A stretch of 64,000 nucleotides of DNA from contig NC_064653.1 in assembly GCF_001723175.1 (NCBI RefSeq), forward strand, positions 1 to 64,000, in the 5' to 3' direction. The DNA comes from Penicillium oxalicum. Its lineage: Eukaryota > Ascomycota > Eurotiomycetes > Eurotiales > Aspergillaceae. The position numbers and the translations under genes were made by a program. The notes below the pieces were generated by a model. That model was given only the letters and a program-made list of their open reading frames with translations. It did no database searches and was not told the origin of the DNA. Positions 32,260 through 45,996 of the stretch are shown piece by piece. The stretch's first letter is position 1, and every line of letters begins with the position of its first letter.

Positions 32260-33938
32260 GTCATCAGTCTGCCGTCTTATGCTCATAGGACAATCATCCA
32301 GCCATACGGTGACGGGCGTCATGGTCGGGCAGGCGACCGCGCAAGCCCTGTTGTATTCCAGATATCCATTCCGATACATACTAGGTTAATACACATGTAA
32401 ATACCTCACATCCACAGACTCTATCACGCCTTGAGATGTAATATCGAGATCTCATTCTTTTCCGTGCTGTTAAACCATGACAAAGATACAAAGATCCTGC
32501 AAGAGAGTCACGGCGCGCTCGTGTACTTACGTGACTATCTTGGGAGAAAATCCAACCCCAGCGCGGACACGAGACGGAGAAACCAAGTGTTCTCCTTTAA
32601 TCCGCGCCACTTCCATGCCAGGGCAGTGGTCACTATGTCTTCATGTATCGAGATTGAACATTGCAGCGGCCGTCCTGGGGATATACAGGGTTTATAACGC
32701 ATGAGTGCCGATCTCGACATAGCATTTGCTCATCCCACCTCAAACCACGGTTGGCTTGACTCGGACCCCCTCCCCCAAGATCGATCTGAGTGAGAAGATG
32801 CTCTGAAACGAATGCAAAATAACTGCCCGTCTGCACGTCAATTGAGGCAGACATCGGAGGTCGGCGTTTCGGTCTCCGACTCCTCCGACACGCTCAAATC
32901 GTAGCCGTCGGAGAAACCTCATCCGGGGCTGTCCCGAAACATGAAGCCTGTACCTCTCCAGCTAAACACCAGTATGCAGGCTGTAAAGTGCCTTATCGTT
33001 CATCGGCTCCAAGTCTCAAAAAGCTTTGAGGATGCGAATATTTTCGTATTAAAGATACACCTTAGGCACGGCGCCTTTCATTTGTGAACAATGTGGAACA
33101 CCGGGCTGAATCTCATAGTTTTTCGCATCAGTGCGATCAATTCCTGTAGTCGAACCAGGTCTGTTTATTCTTGAGCATCATCAAATCGAACACAGTTAAC
33201 ACCGGCATCTCCAAGATTTTATGATAGCCAGCATGTTAGACACGACGAGGCAGTTGCAGTGTCGACGAGTGAGTTTCTTTGAATTTACCCACCCACTTTC
33301 TGTATAAAAGAGATGTACAGCTAATTTATAATTGAGGACTGTTCGGTGTTTGACCGCCATAGTGATACTTGACAATCTCCAGCTTGATCTCCCTCGAAAG
33401 CCTGAGGGTGCCCCCCCCCATGAATTTAGATTGCAGGACAATCTGTTTTTGCCTTTTTGCTTTCACCATTGATACGCTTCGCTTCCTAAAACACAGTCGA
33501 GAATCACTACTGCAGGAACCTGATTGACCGAAATAAGGCAATGCTGGGCTCGGTGGGCGCTCCCACTCGGTCTCCGCGGCGGTCGAATCTCCGAACCCCC
33601 GTGCACGCCGTCTGAAAAATGGTCAACATGACAGTGCAAAGGATACACGATCAGGACTCGGTTTCCGACGTGAACAAGATGATGTCCGCACTATCAGGGT
33701 ACATAAGCACTTCTTCATTCCCAATTTGCAAGGGGGCCCCCCTGTTCCTTGTAGGGGTGCAACCAGATGACCCTCACCTCGAGCAACTCTGAAGTCTTCG
33801 AAGCAATCAGATCTCACATCATCCGAGACGAATAGGTTACACAAGTGAGCCATCTGTCGAATCATCTGCGAAGAAAATCTATCTCTGAGATCACCATCTC
33901 AGGTCAAAAAAAAAAACGATAATAAAACACAAACATCC
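32260..33938. other. Intergenic region between MFS transporter and DUF3112-like gene
   Basis: About 1.7 kb without a convincing gene. It includes a C8 run (33411-33418) and a poly-A tract (33907-33916) shortly before the next start codon. Confidence 0.45.
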
Positions 33939-34862
33939 ATGGGCGGACCTTACCCCCCCACGACCGCCCAACTGGGTGGCCGACCAACCGTCGAGGTCGA
34001 CGTGCCTATATGCACCATCCTACTCGTCGCATTTCTCAGCTTCGGCATTTGCCATATGGTCCGATTTCGTCGCAACCTGGCACGAGGCCACAAGTTTATA
34101 CCGTCGGGTGCTACGTTTGGCTTTTGCATGTCGCGTGTCGTCGCCAACGTGATGCGCATTGTTTGGGCGTGCTACCCAAACAATGTCCGAGTGGCCATTG
34201 CGGCTTCCATTTTCGTGGCAGCCGGGGTATTGATTCTCTTCGTACTGAACCTGCTGTTTGCGCAACGCATGATGCGAGCCGCCTTTCCGGCCTGGGGCTG
34301 GTCACAGCCTGTTTCGTGGACGTACAAGGGCCTCTATGCGCTGGTCGCCCTGTCGATCATCATGCTCATCACCGCCATCGTTCAAAACATGTATACGCTC
34401 GACCCTAACACGCACCGAATCGACCGCGATATCCAACTCTATGGAGTGACCTTTTTTGCAATTGTCTCATTTCTGCCGCTGCCAATTGTGATGCTGGTCT
34501 ATATCTTTGCGGACGAGAACAAAGTCACGCCCTTTGGATCGGGCTCCTGGCGAGCCAAAGCACTGGTCATCTTAACCGCCGGCACTCTGCTATGTTTGGG
34601 CGCATCCTATCGCGCAGGAACAACATGGATGACGCCGCGTCCAGCCAATGATCCGCCCGCGTACATGCACAAAGCCTGCTTCTATATCTTCGATTTCGTG
34701 CTTGATTTAGTGGTCGTGGCCATCTTCTTCTTCGCCCGCGTGGATCAACGGTTCTACATCCCCGATGGTAGCTCTAAGCTGCGCCACTACCGGGGAGTTT
34801 CTTCCACCGAGAAGCTAGATTCAAATGAGCGAGAGTTGACCCCGGGGGATCAAACAGTATGA
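33939..34862 (+). CDS. Seven-TM integral membrane protein, DUF3112-like
   Basis: 307 aa, one exon. Seven hydrophobic helices can be placed at about residues 21-42 (VDVPICTILLVAFLSFGICH), 53-73, 85-112, 128-152, 170-192, 208-226 and 246-266. The segments GHKFIPSGATFGFCMSRV and AFPAWGW, and the tail ARVDQRFYIPDGSSKLRHY, match a Pezizomycotina-specific seven-TM family (DUF3112) as I remember it. The hydrophilic C-terminal tail is rich in Ser/Glu. The function of the family is unknown. The start codon is preceded by a poly-A tract and a CATCCATGG context. Confidence 0.75.
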   Translation: MGGPYPPTTAQLGGRPTVEVDVPICTILLVAFLSFGICHMVRFRRNLARGHKFIPSGATFGFCMSRVVANVMRIVWACYPNNVRVAIAASIFVAAGVLILFVLNLLFAQRMMRAAFPAWGWSQPVSWTYKGLYALVALSIIMLITAIVQNMYTLDPNTHRIDRDIQLYGVTFFAIVSFLPLPIVMLVYIFADENKVTPFGSGSWRAKALVILTAGTLLCLGASYRAGTTWMTPRPANDPPAYMHKACFYIFDFVLDLVVVAIFFFARVDQRFYIPDGSSKLRHYRGVSSTEKLDSNERELTPGDQTV

Positions 34863-35736
34863 GACGAGGAAACGTTGGGTTAGGCTCGTTTCTTTCCCAG
34901 CATCATATGCACTCACGGTTGGATGAGTCGAGGAATGCACAAGCGCGGACGAGATTGCACATACATGTACCAACAACGTGGGCGGGAAGTTGTTAAATAA
35001 TACATATAGAGACACACCATCAACAGAGACCTTGATAATGAGGTGAACCAGGGTTAGGGTTAGGTATCACCTTATCCGCAGAAATTGAAAGATATTCAAT
35101 CACACGTCCTCGATTCGACCGTCCATTTCGCATTCCACTTAGTGAAACCTCCAGCCCCCCCCCAAACGACCATGGTCCATCTCTATGCTGATATATTGGC
35201 CCTCTTGCATGTCGTTCAATGGATGTAGGTGCCGGATCGTGGCTTGATGGAAGAAGCCATGTTGGACGAACTCAAACTTCATCCATGCAATCTCAACGGA
35301 TACTGGAATGGCTCATTAGTGGAATTTTGGTCCATCCACCGGGCTGCACCCCAGCTTGATGTCGCCTAATCATCACGAGATAGGTGCAAAGGGTATTGGT
35401 CGCGTCTTCTTCCTGACATCATCAAGACTCACAGCGGGAGACCTACCTAAGTCCGGACGAGTGACGAGCTCGCCCCTGGCCTTGCCAAAACGACCATCAG
35501 AAGAACCTGTCAAAGATACTGAAAAGGGAGAGTAGAAGAGCAACGCCAAGGTCCAGTCACACTATTGACTCGACCGCAGGCCAATGTTGTCACAAGGGTC
35601 TTTTATTTCCGTAATTGGTATCAACAGACGTGTAGGCACACCATACAAAATTAGCTTGGCAGAGAGAGCCGTATTTGAATGCATTTTCCTCACTTCGCTA
35701 TCCCAGTAGCCTCGAGAAGGACAAGAATGAAATCTA
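34863..35736. other. Intergenic region between DUF3112-like and PP2A genes
   Basis: About 870 bp between convergent genes. It contains two and a third telomere-type units (35051-35064) and a C10 run (about 35155-35164). Nothing else is supported. Confidence 0.45.
35051..35064 (+). repeat. Short interstitial telomere-type repeat
   Basis: GGGTTAGGGTTAGG on the plus strand, 2.3 units of TTAGGG, 35 kb inside the chromosome end and in the opposite orientation to the terminal array. It could also serve as a binding site for a TTAGGG-binding (Tbf1/Teb1-like) factor, or be chance. Confidence 0.55.
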
Positions 35737-37202
<1,466 letters not shown>

Positions 37203-39614
37203 GGTGGGCACAGCTGGCGTGAATGGTGAGGGAGGGGCCAGCTGAGGAGGGGAGGAGGGGCGGTCTCGTGAGAGGTAGGCAACGAATTTGTGTCTAGGGG
37301 TTGTTGGCGAGGAGGAGAGGGGGGTCGGAAGATTTCAAAATTGTGATGATCTGAAAAGAGCAGTAGCCTTCTCCCAGATCTTACTCCAGATTTGAGGGAT
37401 CAGCTGGGCGGGATTGGAGCGAGAAAAGACAGGATAGGAAAGGGAGAAAGAGATGGGAGATGCGGAAGAGGTCAGGCAGGTTTGGCACTGGGGAGGTTCT
37501 GGAGGTTCCGCCACAATTGCGGATGTGGCGGGTGTGCTGCACCGCCACAGGCGGCCTCTGTTCAACAATCAAAACAGAAGGAGGGGTATTTAAAGAGTGA
37601 TGCTGGACAAAGAAGAGACCAACAAATTGGATAAGAATGGTCGGTCACAAACAAAAAAGTACTGCAGGTAGATGTTTCTCTTTGAAAATGATGTTACTAG
37701 TCATCTTTCCACGAAATGTGCTCGAGAAACAAAGTGCTGGTGTGCATCCGAAACAGGCATAATCACAACACTGGAGGAATAAATCAGGCAAAATCGACGG
37801 AGACCGATATCATCAAGCATTGACTCAGCTGTATCTCCCAAAATCATCACTGAAACTCATCAAGGTGTCATACAGTCTGGTATTCCCGGCCGTCTGCGAA
37901 AAGATACATCTGAATAGCCTTAGGAGCATATGTGCAAAGAAATAGATCAGATTCACCGAGCGCAAGGATCGAATAGAATGGCATTCGACGCTCTATTAAC
38001 ATCCGTGAAGTTCAACCTCAAATGAATGTTCTACACAGGTACATCGATGAGAAAGACTCGCCTTTTGCGCAAAGTTGGCTCAATAAACTCTCAGAATTGA
38101 TGAGGATGGATTTTTTTTCTTAGGGCGACCTGGTATACATATCAAATGTAGACAATCGAACCAATGTTTCATTGTGACATCTCGTAGGGCTGCGTCAACG
38201 AGTCGAGCAATAAAAAGCCGAGAATCCACCATGACTTTCGGACCTGGCACTCCTCTAATTTTACCTGACACGAGATGGGCCGATATGCGGTTTCTTTTAT
38301 TTGTTTGTTACTGTTTTGTTTTGTCTGTTTTGCACTTCTCATTAAATTTGCAGTGATGGAGGGTTATAGAGTTGGTCACGATTAGACTGCAGGGGGCATG
38401 GTATGCCAGTGAGTCTGCAATGAAAAGCTCAAGGCAGAAAGCGGTCAATCACTCGATCTCGTGCCATCCCCTACTATGTCGTGTTTAACTTGGAGAAGTT
38501 CATGTACCCTTTCAGGAACTACGTCCTGGACCTCACCCAGGGGCAAAATTTCCCAGGCGCACAAGAAGCTCAAACCACGTGATGGTGCTTACCTCGCCAA
38601 GGACTTGACTTGTAGTAAGCGCGAGATGACAAGAGAACTCCGTCAACACGCTTGAATAACAATGACCGAAGGACTCCCCGATATATCGATCTGTCCAGGA
38701 AAGCTTGCTCGTGGGATTGGGGATGTCTTCACTTTTATGATGATTCAATCGGTAAAAAGGGGGATCATGGAGCAAAACGCTTCATGCTTGTGTAACTAAC
38801 ATGCCTCGATAGGCTCAATAGTAAGTACTACATCCTTGGAAGTAGTACTCCTCCTGGTAGTAAGGCACTGGCTGGTACTAAGTAAGTAGTCGGTGGTGAT
38901 AGGGACCCCACACCCATCTCATGCATCGGCAAGCTGCAACCCACAACCTACGAGCCGGTTGCAATAGAAGGCAACGGAATCTTCAGGTGCCGTGGACATG
39001 GAAGCCCCCAAATCAGCATATGTCAGCTCGGCCTTTCGGGGCTTTCCACAAAGATTATGGCGGACTAGTGACTGCATAATCAAGGATCGACTGACAAACT
39101 CGCAGCGAGTGGACCCCCCCGTTCCCGTTTCTCTGGAACAACAACAAGGCTGAGATCGTCCGAGCTCCGCAGCAGAGATTGCTTGGCGTCATCCAACATC
39201 TTCTACATGGGAAAGACGATCGGTGTTGCGGACCATCTGATCCCCCCGGGCTGATAGTGCTAGCTTTCATCCTGAGATTCGAGATAGCTATCTAACCGAA
39301 GTGAGCCAGCCATGCCGTGCTTTGTATTGAGAAGGGAACCATATCGAGATCTGATGCGATCTATGGCTCGGATGACAGTGCCAGGAATTATTGTATAAGT
39401 ATGAGCTCACATCCCATCAATCCCCAGAGCAAAGCCAGTATCTCTACGATCAGTATCACTCTTCCAGAATCTTTGAAGTTCGACCTATCCTGCAGCATCG
39501 GTCATCCATCCGTTTTTTGCAGTCCTACCCCCGTGAATTAGAAGAAAAAACAATCCCCCAACCTCGGGTGAGAGTCGCATATCACTCGCATCAAACCTAC
39601 CCTCATCATCAACA
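37203..39614. other. Intergenic region between PP2A and NmrA-like genes
   Basis: About 2.4 kb between divergent starts; it should hold both promoters. The PP2A leader side is rich in GGAGG/AGGGG (37230-37330). Only short frames without recognisable motifs are present, and no RNA gene was seen. Confidence 0.45.
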
Positions 39615-40620
39615 ATGACCTCCATTCTTGTGACTGGCGCGACCGGCAAACAAGGCCGCGCGTTGATTCAAAGTCTGATCGAAAAGAACGCCCCGTTTCA
39701 AATCCTCGCCGTCACTCGCAACCCTCACTCCGCAGCGGCACAGAAACTCCAGGCCAAGTCCCAAAAGATCGCTCTGGTCCAAGGCGACCTGGATAACCCC
39801 AGTGAAATCTTCAAAAATGCGCATGACAAGGCTTCAGGGTCCATATGGGGTGTATTCAGTGTTCAGGTATGTGCACTTGAAGACGGGGAGCTCTTTCTGC
39901 CCAATAGTCTGCTCTTTGGCGTCGGTCCCCCAGCAATGCTTGACTGACACCAAGGCATTTGTGCTGTAGGCTGTGATGGGAAGCAAGGTTGGAGAGGAAG
40001 TTCAAGGCAAGAGTCTGATTGACGAAGCCCTCAAGAACGGCGTCAAGCATTTCGTTTACACTTCTGTCGACCGTCACGGTGCGCAATCCATCGACAATCC
40101 GACAAACGTCCCCCATTTCGCCCACAAGCATCACATTGAGAAACATCTCATGGCGCAGACCAAGGACGGGCAGATGGACTGGACCATCTTGCGCCCAGCA
40201 GTGTTCTACGACAATCTCACACCCGACTTTATGGGCAAGGTCTTTGCGACCTCGTTTCGAGATTTGCTCAAGGGACGACCACTTCAGATGGTCGGCTGCA
40301 GTGATATCGGTACCATCGCGGCAGAGACCTTCATGAACGCGTCCTTCTACAAGGGTCAAGCTATTTCCTTGGCAGGGGACGAGTTAACCTTTGATCAATT
40401 TGCGCGGATATTCCAGGATCAGACGGGCAAGGCGATCCCCACGACCTTTGGGTTGGTGGTTTCCGGGATTATGGCCCTGGTCAAAGACTTTGGATCCATG
40501 TTCAAGTGGTTCCATGACGAGGGGTGCGCGGCGGACATGGAAGAAGTGAAAAGGCTCCATCCCGGCGTCAAAGACTTTGCGACCTGGTTGAAGACAGAAG
40601 GCCAATTCGGAACGAAGTGA
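39615..40620 (+). CDS. NmrA-like NAD(P)-binding protein
   Basis: Atypical short-chain dehydrogenase of the NmrA/HSCARG group; such proteins usually sense or bind NAD(P)(H) rather than catalyse. Exons 39615-39866 and 39970-40620 (103-nt phase-0 intron GTATGT...TGTAG) give 300 aa. The dinucleotide-binding loop GATGKQGRA is at residues 8-16, preceded by SILVT. VQGDLDNPSEIFKNA fits the acidic residue after beta-3. KHFVYTSVDRHG replaces the YxxxK catalytic motif, as in this group. TILRPAVFYDNL is the usual active-site lip. The C-terminus has a helical cap (LVKDFGSMFKWF). No neighbouring gene suggests a pathway. Confidence 0.9.
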
Positions 40621-40819
40621 AGGCAGAGGAGAAGGTCCAGCAACCTGAGGTGATAAACAGTAGTGTACATGAATATCCATGGTTCTTCTCTCATGGTTTA
40701 ATCGTTAAAAACGTTGAAATACATAAATGGCCTTGTTCTGCCCAACCCCCATCATCACGGTCGTAACATTCGTCAAGTCAGTTTCAACTACTATCCTTCT
40801 TTCCCTATCCGTGAAGCAT

Positions 40820-41964
40820 CTAGATAATGTCGCCTCCAAATCCTCCACCAAATCCTCCAAAGCCCCCTCCACCGGATCCGCGACCGCGCCCAGATGGCGG
40901 ACCAAAGCCTGGCCCGGGGGGATCATAACGAGCTCCGGGGGGCGCACGAGGATCATATCCCCCACCGGCACCACCCGTGCCACCGAACAAGGGATCATCA
41001 AAGGTAGGATGCATCCCACCTCCACCACTCCCAAAGCCCGGGCCCATGGTCCCTCGGAAGGGGTCGTTGGGACCAAGTCCTGCGGGATAAAGATCTCGTT
41101 CTCCGATATTGTAGGGGCTGCGGCCTCCAGAGAAACCGGGAGGGTACCCTCGTGGAGGCCGGTTGATTTCATATTCATCCTCAAAACCCGGGGGAGCAAA
41201 GTCACCGGGTGGGTTGGGCCGGCGGGGGGCCGCCGCGAGCGGATCGTCAAAGGGATATGGACGAGCAGGTTGAGGGAAGGAATCGTCTCGCAGTCGATCT
41301 CGTTGGCGAGATGCGTCAGTCGGCTCCTGCCCCCGTAGCTCCCGAGTGCGGTCCTCGTAGCCTTCTTTATTGAGCCCCGGTGCAAGCTTTTGAATGACGT
41401 TGATCTTGAACAATCCGATCAAATCACTGAGACGAGCCGACGAGATAAATATATCTCTCAAGGCACCAGTCACATTCTCAGATGGTGAAAGGGGCAGTGC
41501 GGAGGCGGAGATGTAGTCTTTGACAGGAACATCAAAGGAGCTGGTCCGATCGTCCCCCATCGCCAAGGCGAACACCACCGCATTGTTTCCTAGACGGCTT
41601 ACTTTCAGGAGGTATTGCATAGAGGATTGAAGGTGGGCATATCGGAAGGCATAGTTGGAGCTGGTGTTCCATTCTTTAGGCAGAGCCGTCGAGCCAGAGG
41701 ATGAATCTTGAAGAGATCAGCCCCCAAATTAGTCCAACAGTCCTTTCCAGGTAAGAGAGTCGGAGAAATTAGACACGCTTCGAGCTTACCCAGATTGTGC
41801 TCCTCCCCTAGTCCCACTAGACGAAAGTCGACCGCTATCATGCAAGCATGACCGATCAAAGCCACCGCTTCGTATGCGGTCTGAAGCTTAGGCAGATCGT
41901 CGCCGAGCGCTTTGGCTGCGGTGTCTAACACATTTTCCGCACTGAGGGGGTTATTTATGGCCAT
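40820..41964 (-). CDS. Proteasome inhibitor PI31-like protein
   Basis: PI31 binds and regulates the 20S proteasome. Exons on the minus strand are 41964-41790 and 41706-40820 (83-nt intron GTAAGC...TTCAAG), giving 353 aa. The N-terminal FP-like domain includes AINNPLSAENVLDTAAKAL, ALIGHACMIAVDFRLVGLGE, LPKEWNTSSNYAFRYAH and MQYLLKVSRLGNNAVVFAL. The C-terminal half is Pro/Gly-rich with PARPYPFDDPLAAAPRRPNP and HPTFDDPLFGG, the HbYX-containing disordered part of PI31 in other organisms; here it ends GGFGGDII. The start at 41964 was preferred to an in-frame ATG 22 codons upstream because family members begin near NPLS. Confidence 0.88.
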
Positions 41965-42835
41965 TCTGAGATCAGGGTTTGTAAAGGTGCCTTGAGCAAC
42001 GTTTTCCAATGTGATGTGATCAGAGTTCACGCAGAGTGCATCGAAACAACCGAAACAAACGTACGATTTAAGTCCGTAAGAGTGGGCCAGGCAGCGGCTG
42101 GTGATGCAATCATTTCACAGGCGCGTCAAGCGGATCAACGATGATCCCGCAAGCCGAAGTATACTTGAGCTCTCCCCACACGATCAGCCCACCCCCACTC
42201 CACTAATCCAAGCCGCCTGGCGCATGGCTGGTGGCATTTCTTACTTTGGACTGGGAGCCATTTTCCATTCGTCTTCCTTTGCTACAGTGCTGGTTGGACA
42301 TGGAAGAGCCAATGACCGGAATTGATGTTGACCTCAGAGGAGACTGGGGAGGGGTGGATGAAGACGCTAGATATTCCAGTCATCAGATTCTGAAAGTTTG
42401 TACTCCCCCGGTCAAGCTGGCTAGATGCGACTGGAGGAGGGCTTTCAATTTTTTTCATTGGACAAAGGTTCAAAAACCGTACCCTAGTCACCTCAAGACC
42501 TGGAATACCTGCTGCTTTGTGACTATCTGCGTGATTGGCGTTGACCTCGATCCCATCATTTTTCCCCTCGTGAAAAAAAAAGGGAACCGATTTTCACGTT
42601 TTTCCTTCATCTTCAAAGCGGGCACTCGTCGGATAGCACTCTCGTGCAACTGAGCAATATGAAACGTACACTGTGTTCCAGGTCCATTGGATCGGCAAGC
42701 GCCGCGAGCCACCCAGGGGGCCGGGCTTCAAATGGGATAAAAGGTTGACTTGCGAAAAATGCTCATTGAATCTCCCTGGGTAGCAATTACCTAATCTACA
42801 ACATAAAATTCAAAGGTGCCTATACTTCAGCTGCT
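41965..42835. other. Intergenic region between PI31 and acyl-CoA dehydrogenase genes
   Basis: 870 bp between tandem minus-strand genes, holding the PI31 promoter and the terminator of the upstream gene. The in-frame 22-codon extension of PI31 lies at 41965-42030. Nothing else is supported. Confidence 0.45.
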
Positions 42836-44556
42836 CTACAGCATCGACTTGGGGAACTTCTTCATCGCCTGTCGCACGCCCAGATCGGCCAGGATCTCCT
42901 CGGTACCACCGAGGATGGCGTCAAACTTATAAGTGCGGTGGAACATCTCCACCACCTTGCCCATTCCGCTCTGGGTGAGACCACGACCACCAAAGATGTT
43001 CGTGGAGTAGTCGGCAATCTCCTGCGCCGCGCGGGTAGCGTGCGACTTGAGCAGACCGATCGGCCCACCCAAGTGGACGGCCTGTTCGGCGTAGGACATG
43101 TTGCACATCTGGTACGCAACTGACTCGAGCCAAGCTTGGTTGGACTCGGTGAGAGAAATCATGCGGGCAAGCCTAGACCGGTAGGTGTCAGAACGACCGC
43201 GAATCAAGAATGCCCCGGCCGATGCGGCGGGATCACGGGTCAGAGGATGAAGATCTATCACTTACTTCTGGCGGATCGCGGGCTGCTCAATGAGCTTCTT
43301 GCCAAAGACAATCCGTTGGTTGCACCACTTCAGGCACTCTTCGACGATCGTCATGCACATGCGAACCACTGCACCAGCCATCATGAAGCGCTCATGGTTG
43401 AAATTGCTCATGATCACGATGAATCCCTTGTGCTCCTCGCCCAGAAGATTGCCTACGGGCACCTTGACATTCTCAAACTGGACAAAGGCAGTGGCAGCGG
43501 CGGTCGAGTAGGATGTCTTGATCTGCTTCGTTTCGACGCCCTCGCCGCGGGGGATCAGAAGGACCGAGAACCCCTTCTCCGTTCGGCATCCGGTCACGAA
43601 GTAGTCGGCAAACATGCCGTTGGTGATCCACTTCCTATACCGGGGCGTGTCAGACACCCTTTGGGGAACGGAAAAAAACAGGGTGACAAGATAAAAAGGT
43701 CACGGTGTGGTTCAACTTACTTGGTACCGTTGACAATATAGAACTTGCCATCGGGGGTCTTCTCGGCGGTCGTCTTCAGACCAGCCACGTCGGAGCCGGC
43801 AAAGGCTTCGGTAATCGCAAGACACATCTTCTTCTGGCCAGACAGGACCTCCGAGGTGACTCTCTCCTTGAGCTCCTGGTTATGCAGCCACTGCTGCACT
43901 GCCGTCAATGAGATGGCCATACCGGCCATGTTGCCATCCTGGAAGCCACGAGCGTTCGCCCGCACCATCTCTTGGGTGACGATCATGTCGTGCAGGTAAT
44001 CAAACTCCTTTCCATCGATGACGCCTCCCAGGATGGATCGCCCGTGCAGGTGCTTCCCAGGTCCCAGTCGCATGGCGAGGATGTTTGTTTCGGCCATACG
44101 GTCGATCAGCTCCTGGCTGATGTAGGTCCCGTCCTGCTCCTTCTCCTGGGCCTCTGGGGTAATGTATTTATCGGTGAATTCGCGCATGGCCTTTTGCAAT
44201 CGGTGGTGGCTCTCCTTGTAGTACGGGCTCTTGAATTCGGGGCGCAGCCACAGGGGCTCGGCGTAAGGAACGGGGCTCAACGCGCCCACCTGGGGCTCGA
44301 TGACCTCGGGCTTCTCGCCTTCAATGGTGCCGATACATAATTGCTCCCGGTACTTTTCCAGCACTTCTTGTCGGTGCAGGTTGTAGAAGTCTGTCGTGGC
44401 ATCCTTGCCGGCAACCTGAGTCAAAACGACGGCGCCACCAGGATGGGCGTCGACAAAGTCGGTCAAATCATAGACACGATGATCAATGATACACCAGAGG
44501 GAATCCTCGGTGTTGTGCTTGGCAACCTCGGCGCGAGAGATGATTTGGGCTGGCAT
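42836..44556 (-). CDS. Cytochrome b5-acyl-CoA dehydrogenase fusion
   Basis: Flavoenzyme that oxidises acyl-CoA, fused to an N-terminal cytochrome b5 heme domain. Exons on the minus strand are 44556-43721, 43634-43266 and 43172-42836 (introns 86 and 93 nt), giving 513 aa. The cytochrome b5 domain spans residues about 4-78: SRAEVAKHNTEDSLWCII, then the heme-ligand motif DFVDAHPGGAVVL. The acyl-CoA dehydrogenase part follows from about 115: CLAITEAFAGSDVAGLKTTA (signature 1), KKWITNGMFADYFVTGCR, NFNHERFMMAGAV, and the C-terminal signature QSGMGKVVEMFHRTYKFDAI with LGGTEEI (the FAD- and base-binding end). It ends PKSML, not a clear PTS1 peroxisomal signal. The fusion is known in fungi. Confidence 0.93.
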
Positions 44557-45996
44557 GGTTGGGGGCGTTGGAGGAGGAATGCGGCAGATGGAGGGCGATG
44601 GGAGGAGGGTCAGAAGGAAAAGAAGGACAAGTATATGGTGAACTGGGGAAATACTCACATGAGAAATTGGGCTGGGACCCCGTACTTTGACAGGCAAATC
44701 ATCAGGTGTACCTCCGGCTCGACCCCACTCCCACATCCCCGGTGGAAGCGCATATCGCGGGCATACGACCAAGCCTGGACTGGGCCGAGTCCTCGCACCC
44801 AAAGAGCACGATTGTCAGAGCTGGCTACAGAGTACAGACTCACAGATTCTGTATAGTGTAGTTACAAGCGCTAGCAATAGATTTTGATCATGACCATAGG
44901 GAAGGAGCCACCACAGAGGACTGAAATACCATTGATGCCTTCCAGTACACCACAGGTATTCAATCTTCTCCCCCAAAGGGTGAACTGCGCAGACACGCAG
45001 TACTCCGCCAATCACCGTCCCCGTGATGTTCAGCCGAGGCCCGACGAGGTAAGAGAGTGAGGTTCCCACGGAGCTTAGGCTCCGCCAGGGCCAATCACAC
45101 CCCTCAGATGATCCAGCGGAAGGACCCACTTGGACTGAAAGGTCAAGCAGTCGGCAAGGTCACATGATAAACTTCCGAGGTACAAACAGTCCCCAGCATG
45201 ATCATTGACCAGCACCTCACCGCGTATTCCGGAACCCTTCAAGGACTACCGAAGTACTCGTAGCAGTTTCAGTGATACATAGCTTACTATGTTGATATCA
45301 CCCCAGCTTAGAGTAACCATATTCTGCATGTCTGAGCAAAAAGAAAGAGTGCATGGACGCATGACAGAGCGTGCCCCTGCTTCGGTCGGTTGCTAGGAGG
45401 GTCAAGAAGGATGAGGAGGTTCGCAGGCAATATAAGGCCCTCTCAACAAGACATACGTCAATTGGATCACCAAACACGGGCTGTACGAATCTATGCGGCC
45501 TTTCTTGCTGAGAGGGAACATCAAAAGTAGACTGGGGACAACTCTTGCCACAGTGCCACAGGCAGTGTTGCAGGGGGGGCGCCTATCTATTTCTTTTGGG
45601 CAATCCTACTCGAGTAGAGAGTGTGGGCAATTAATGGGCATGGGGAGGAGCCGCACAGAGCTGTTCCAAGAGGAAAACAGGGCTCCTGCCGGGCGTGGTT
45701 TTCTTCTTGGATGGTCAACGAGGAACTAGCGTGGGCCTGATGAGGAAAATGGAGCGGGCATCGGAAGTGCGGATACGCTAGCATTGCAGCGAGAATCAAA
45801 AACGCGCGCGACGTTATGGTCGAGACAATGCGCTGGAGGTCAGGTATACAAAGATCTCTGCCGGGCCGGCCATTTATGGTGTGATGGATATGACTGTAGA
45901 TTATCGATGCCCTATGCTCATCGCGAGCACCCACTATTCATTGAGGCTATCATCGTTCAGCTCCACAGGCGCTCGATTGCTCTCACAGGGCACACT
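44557..45996. other. Intergenic region between acyl-CoA dehydrogenase and App1-type genes
   Basis: About 1.4 kb between tandem minus-strand genes. Only short frames without motifs are present. Confidence 0.45.
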
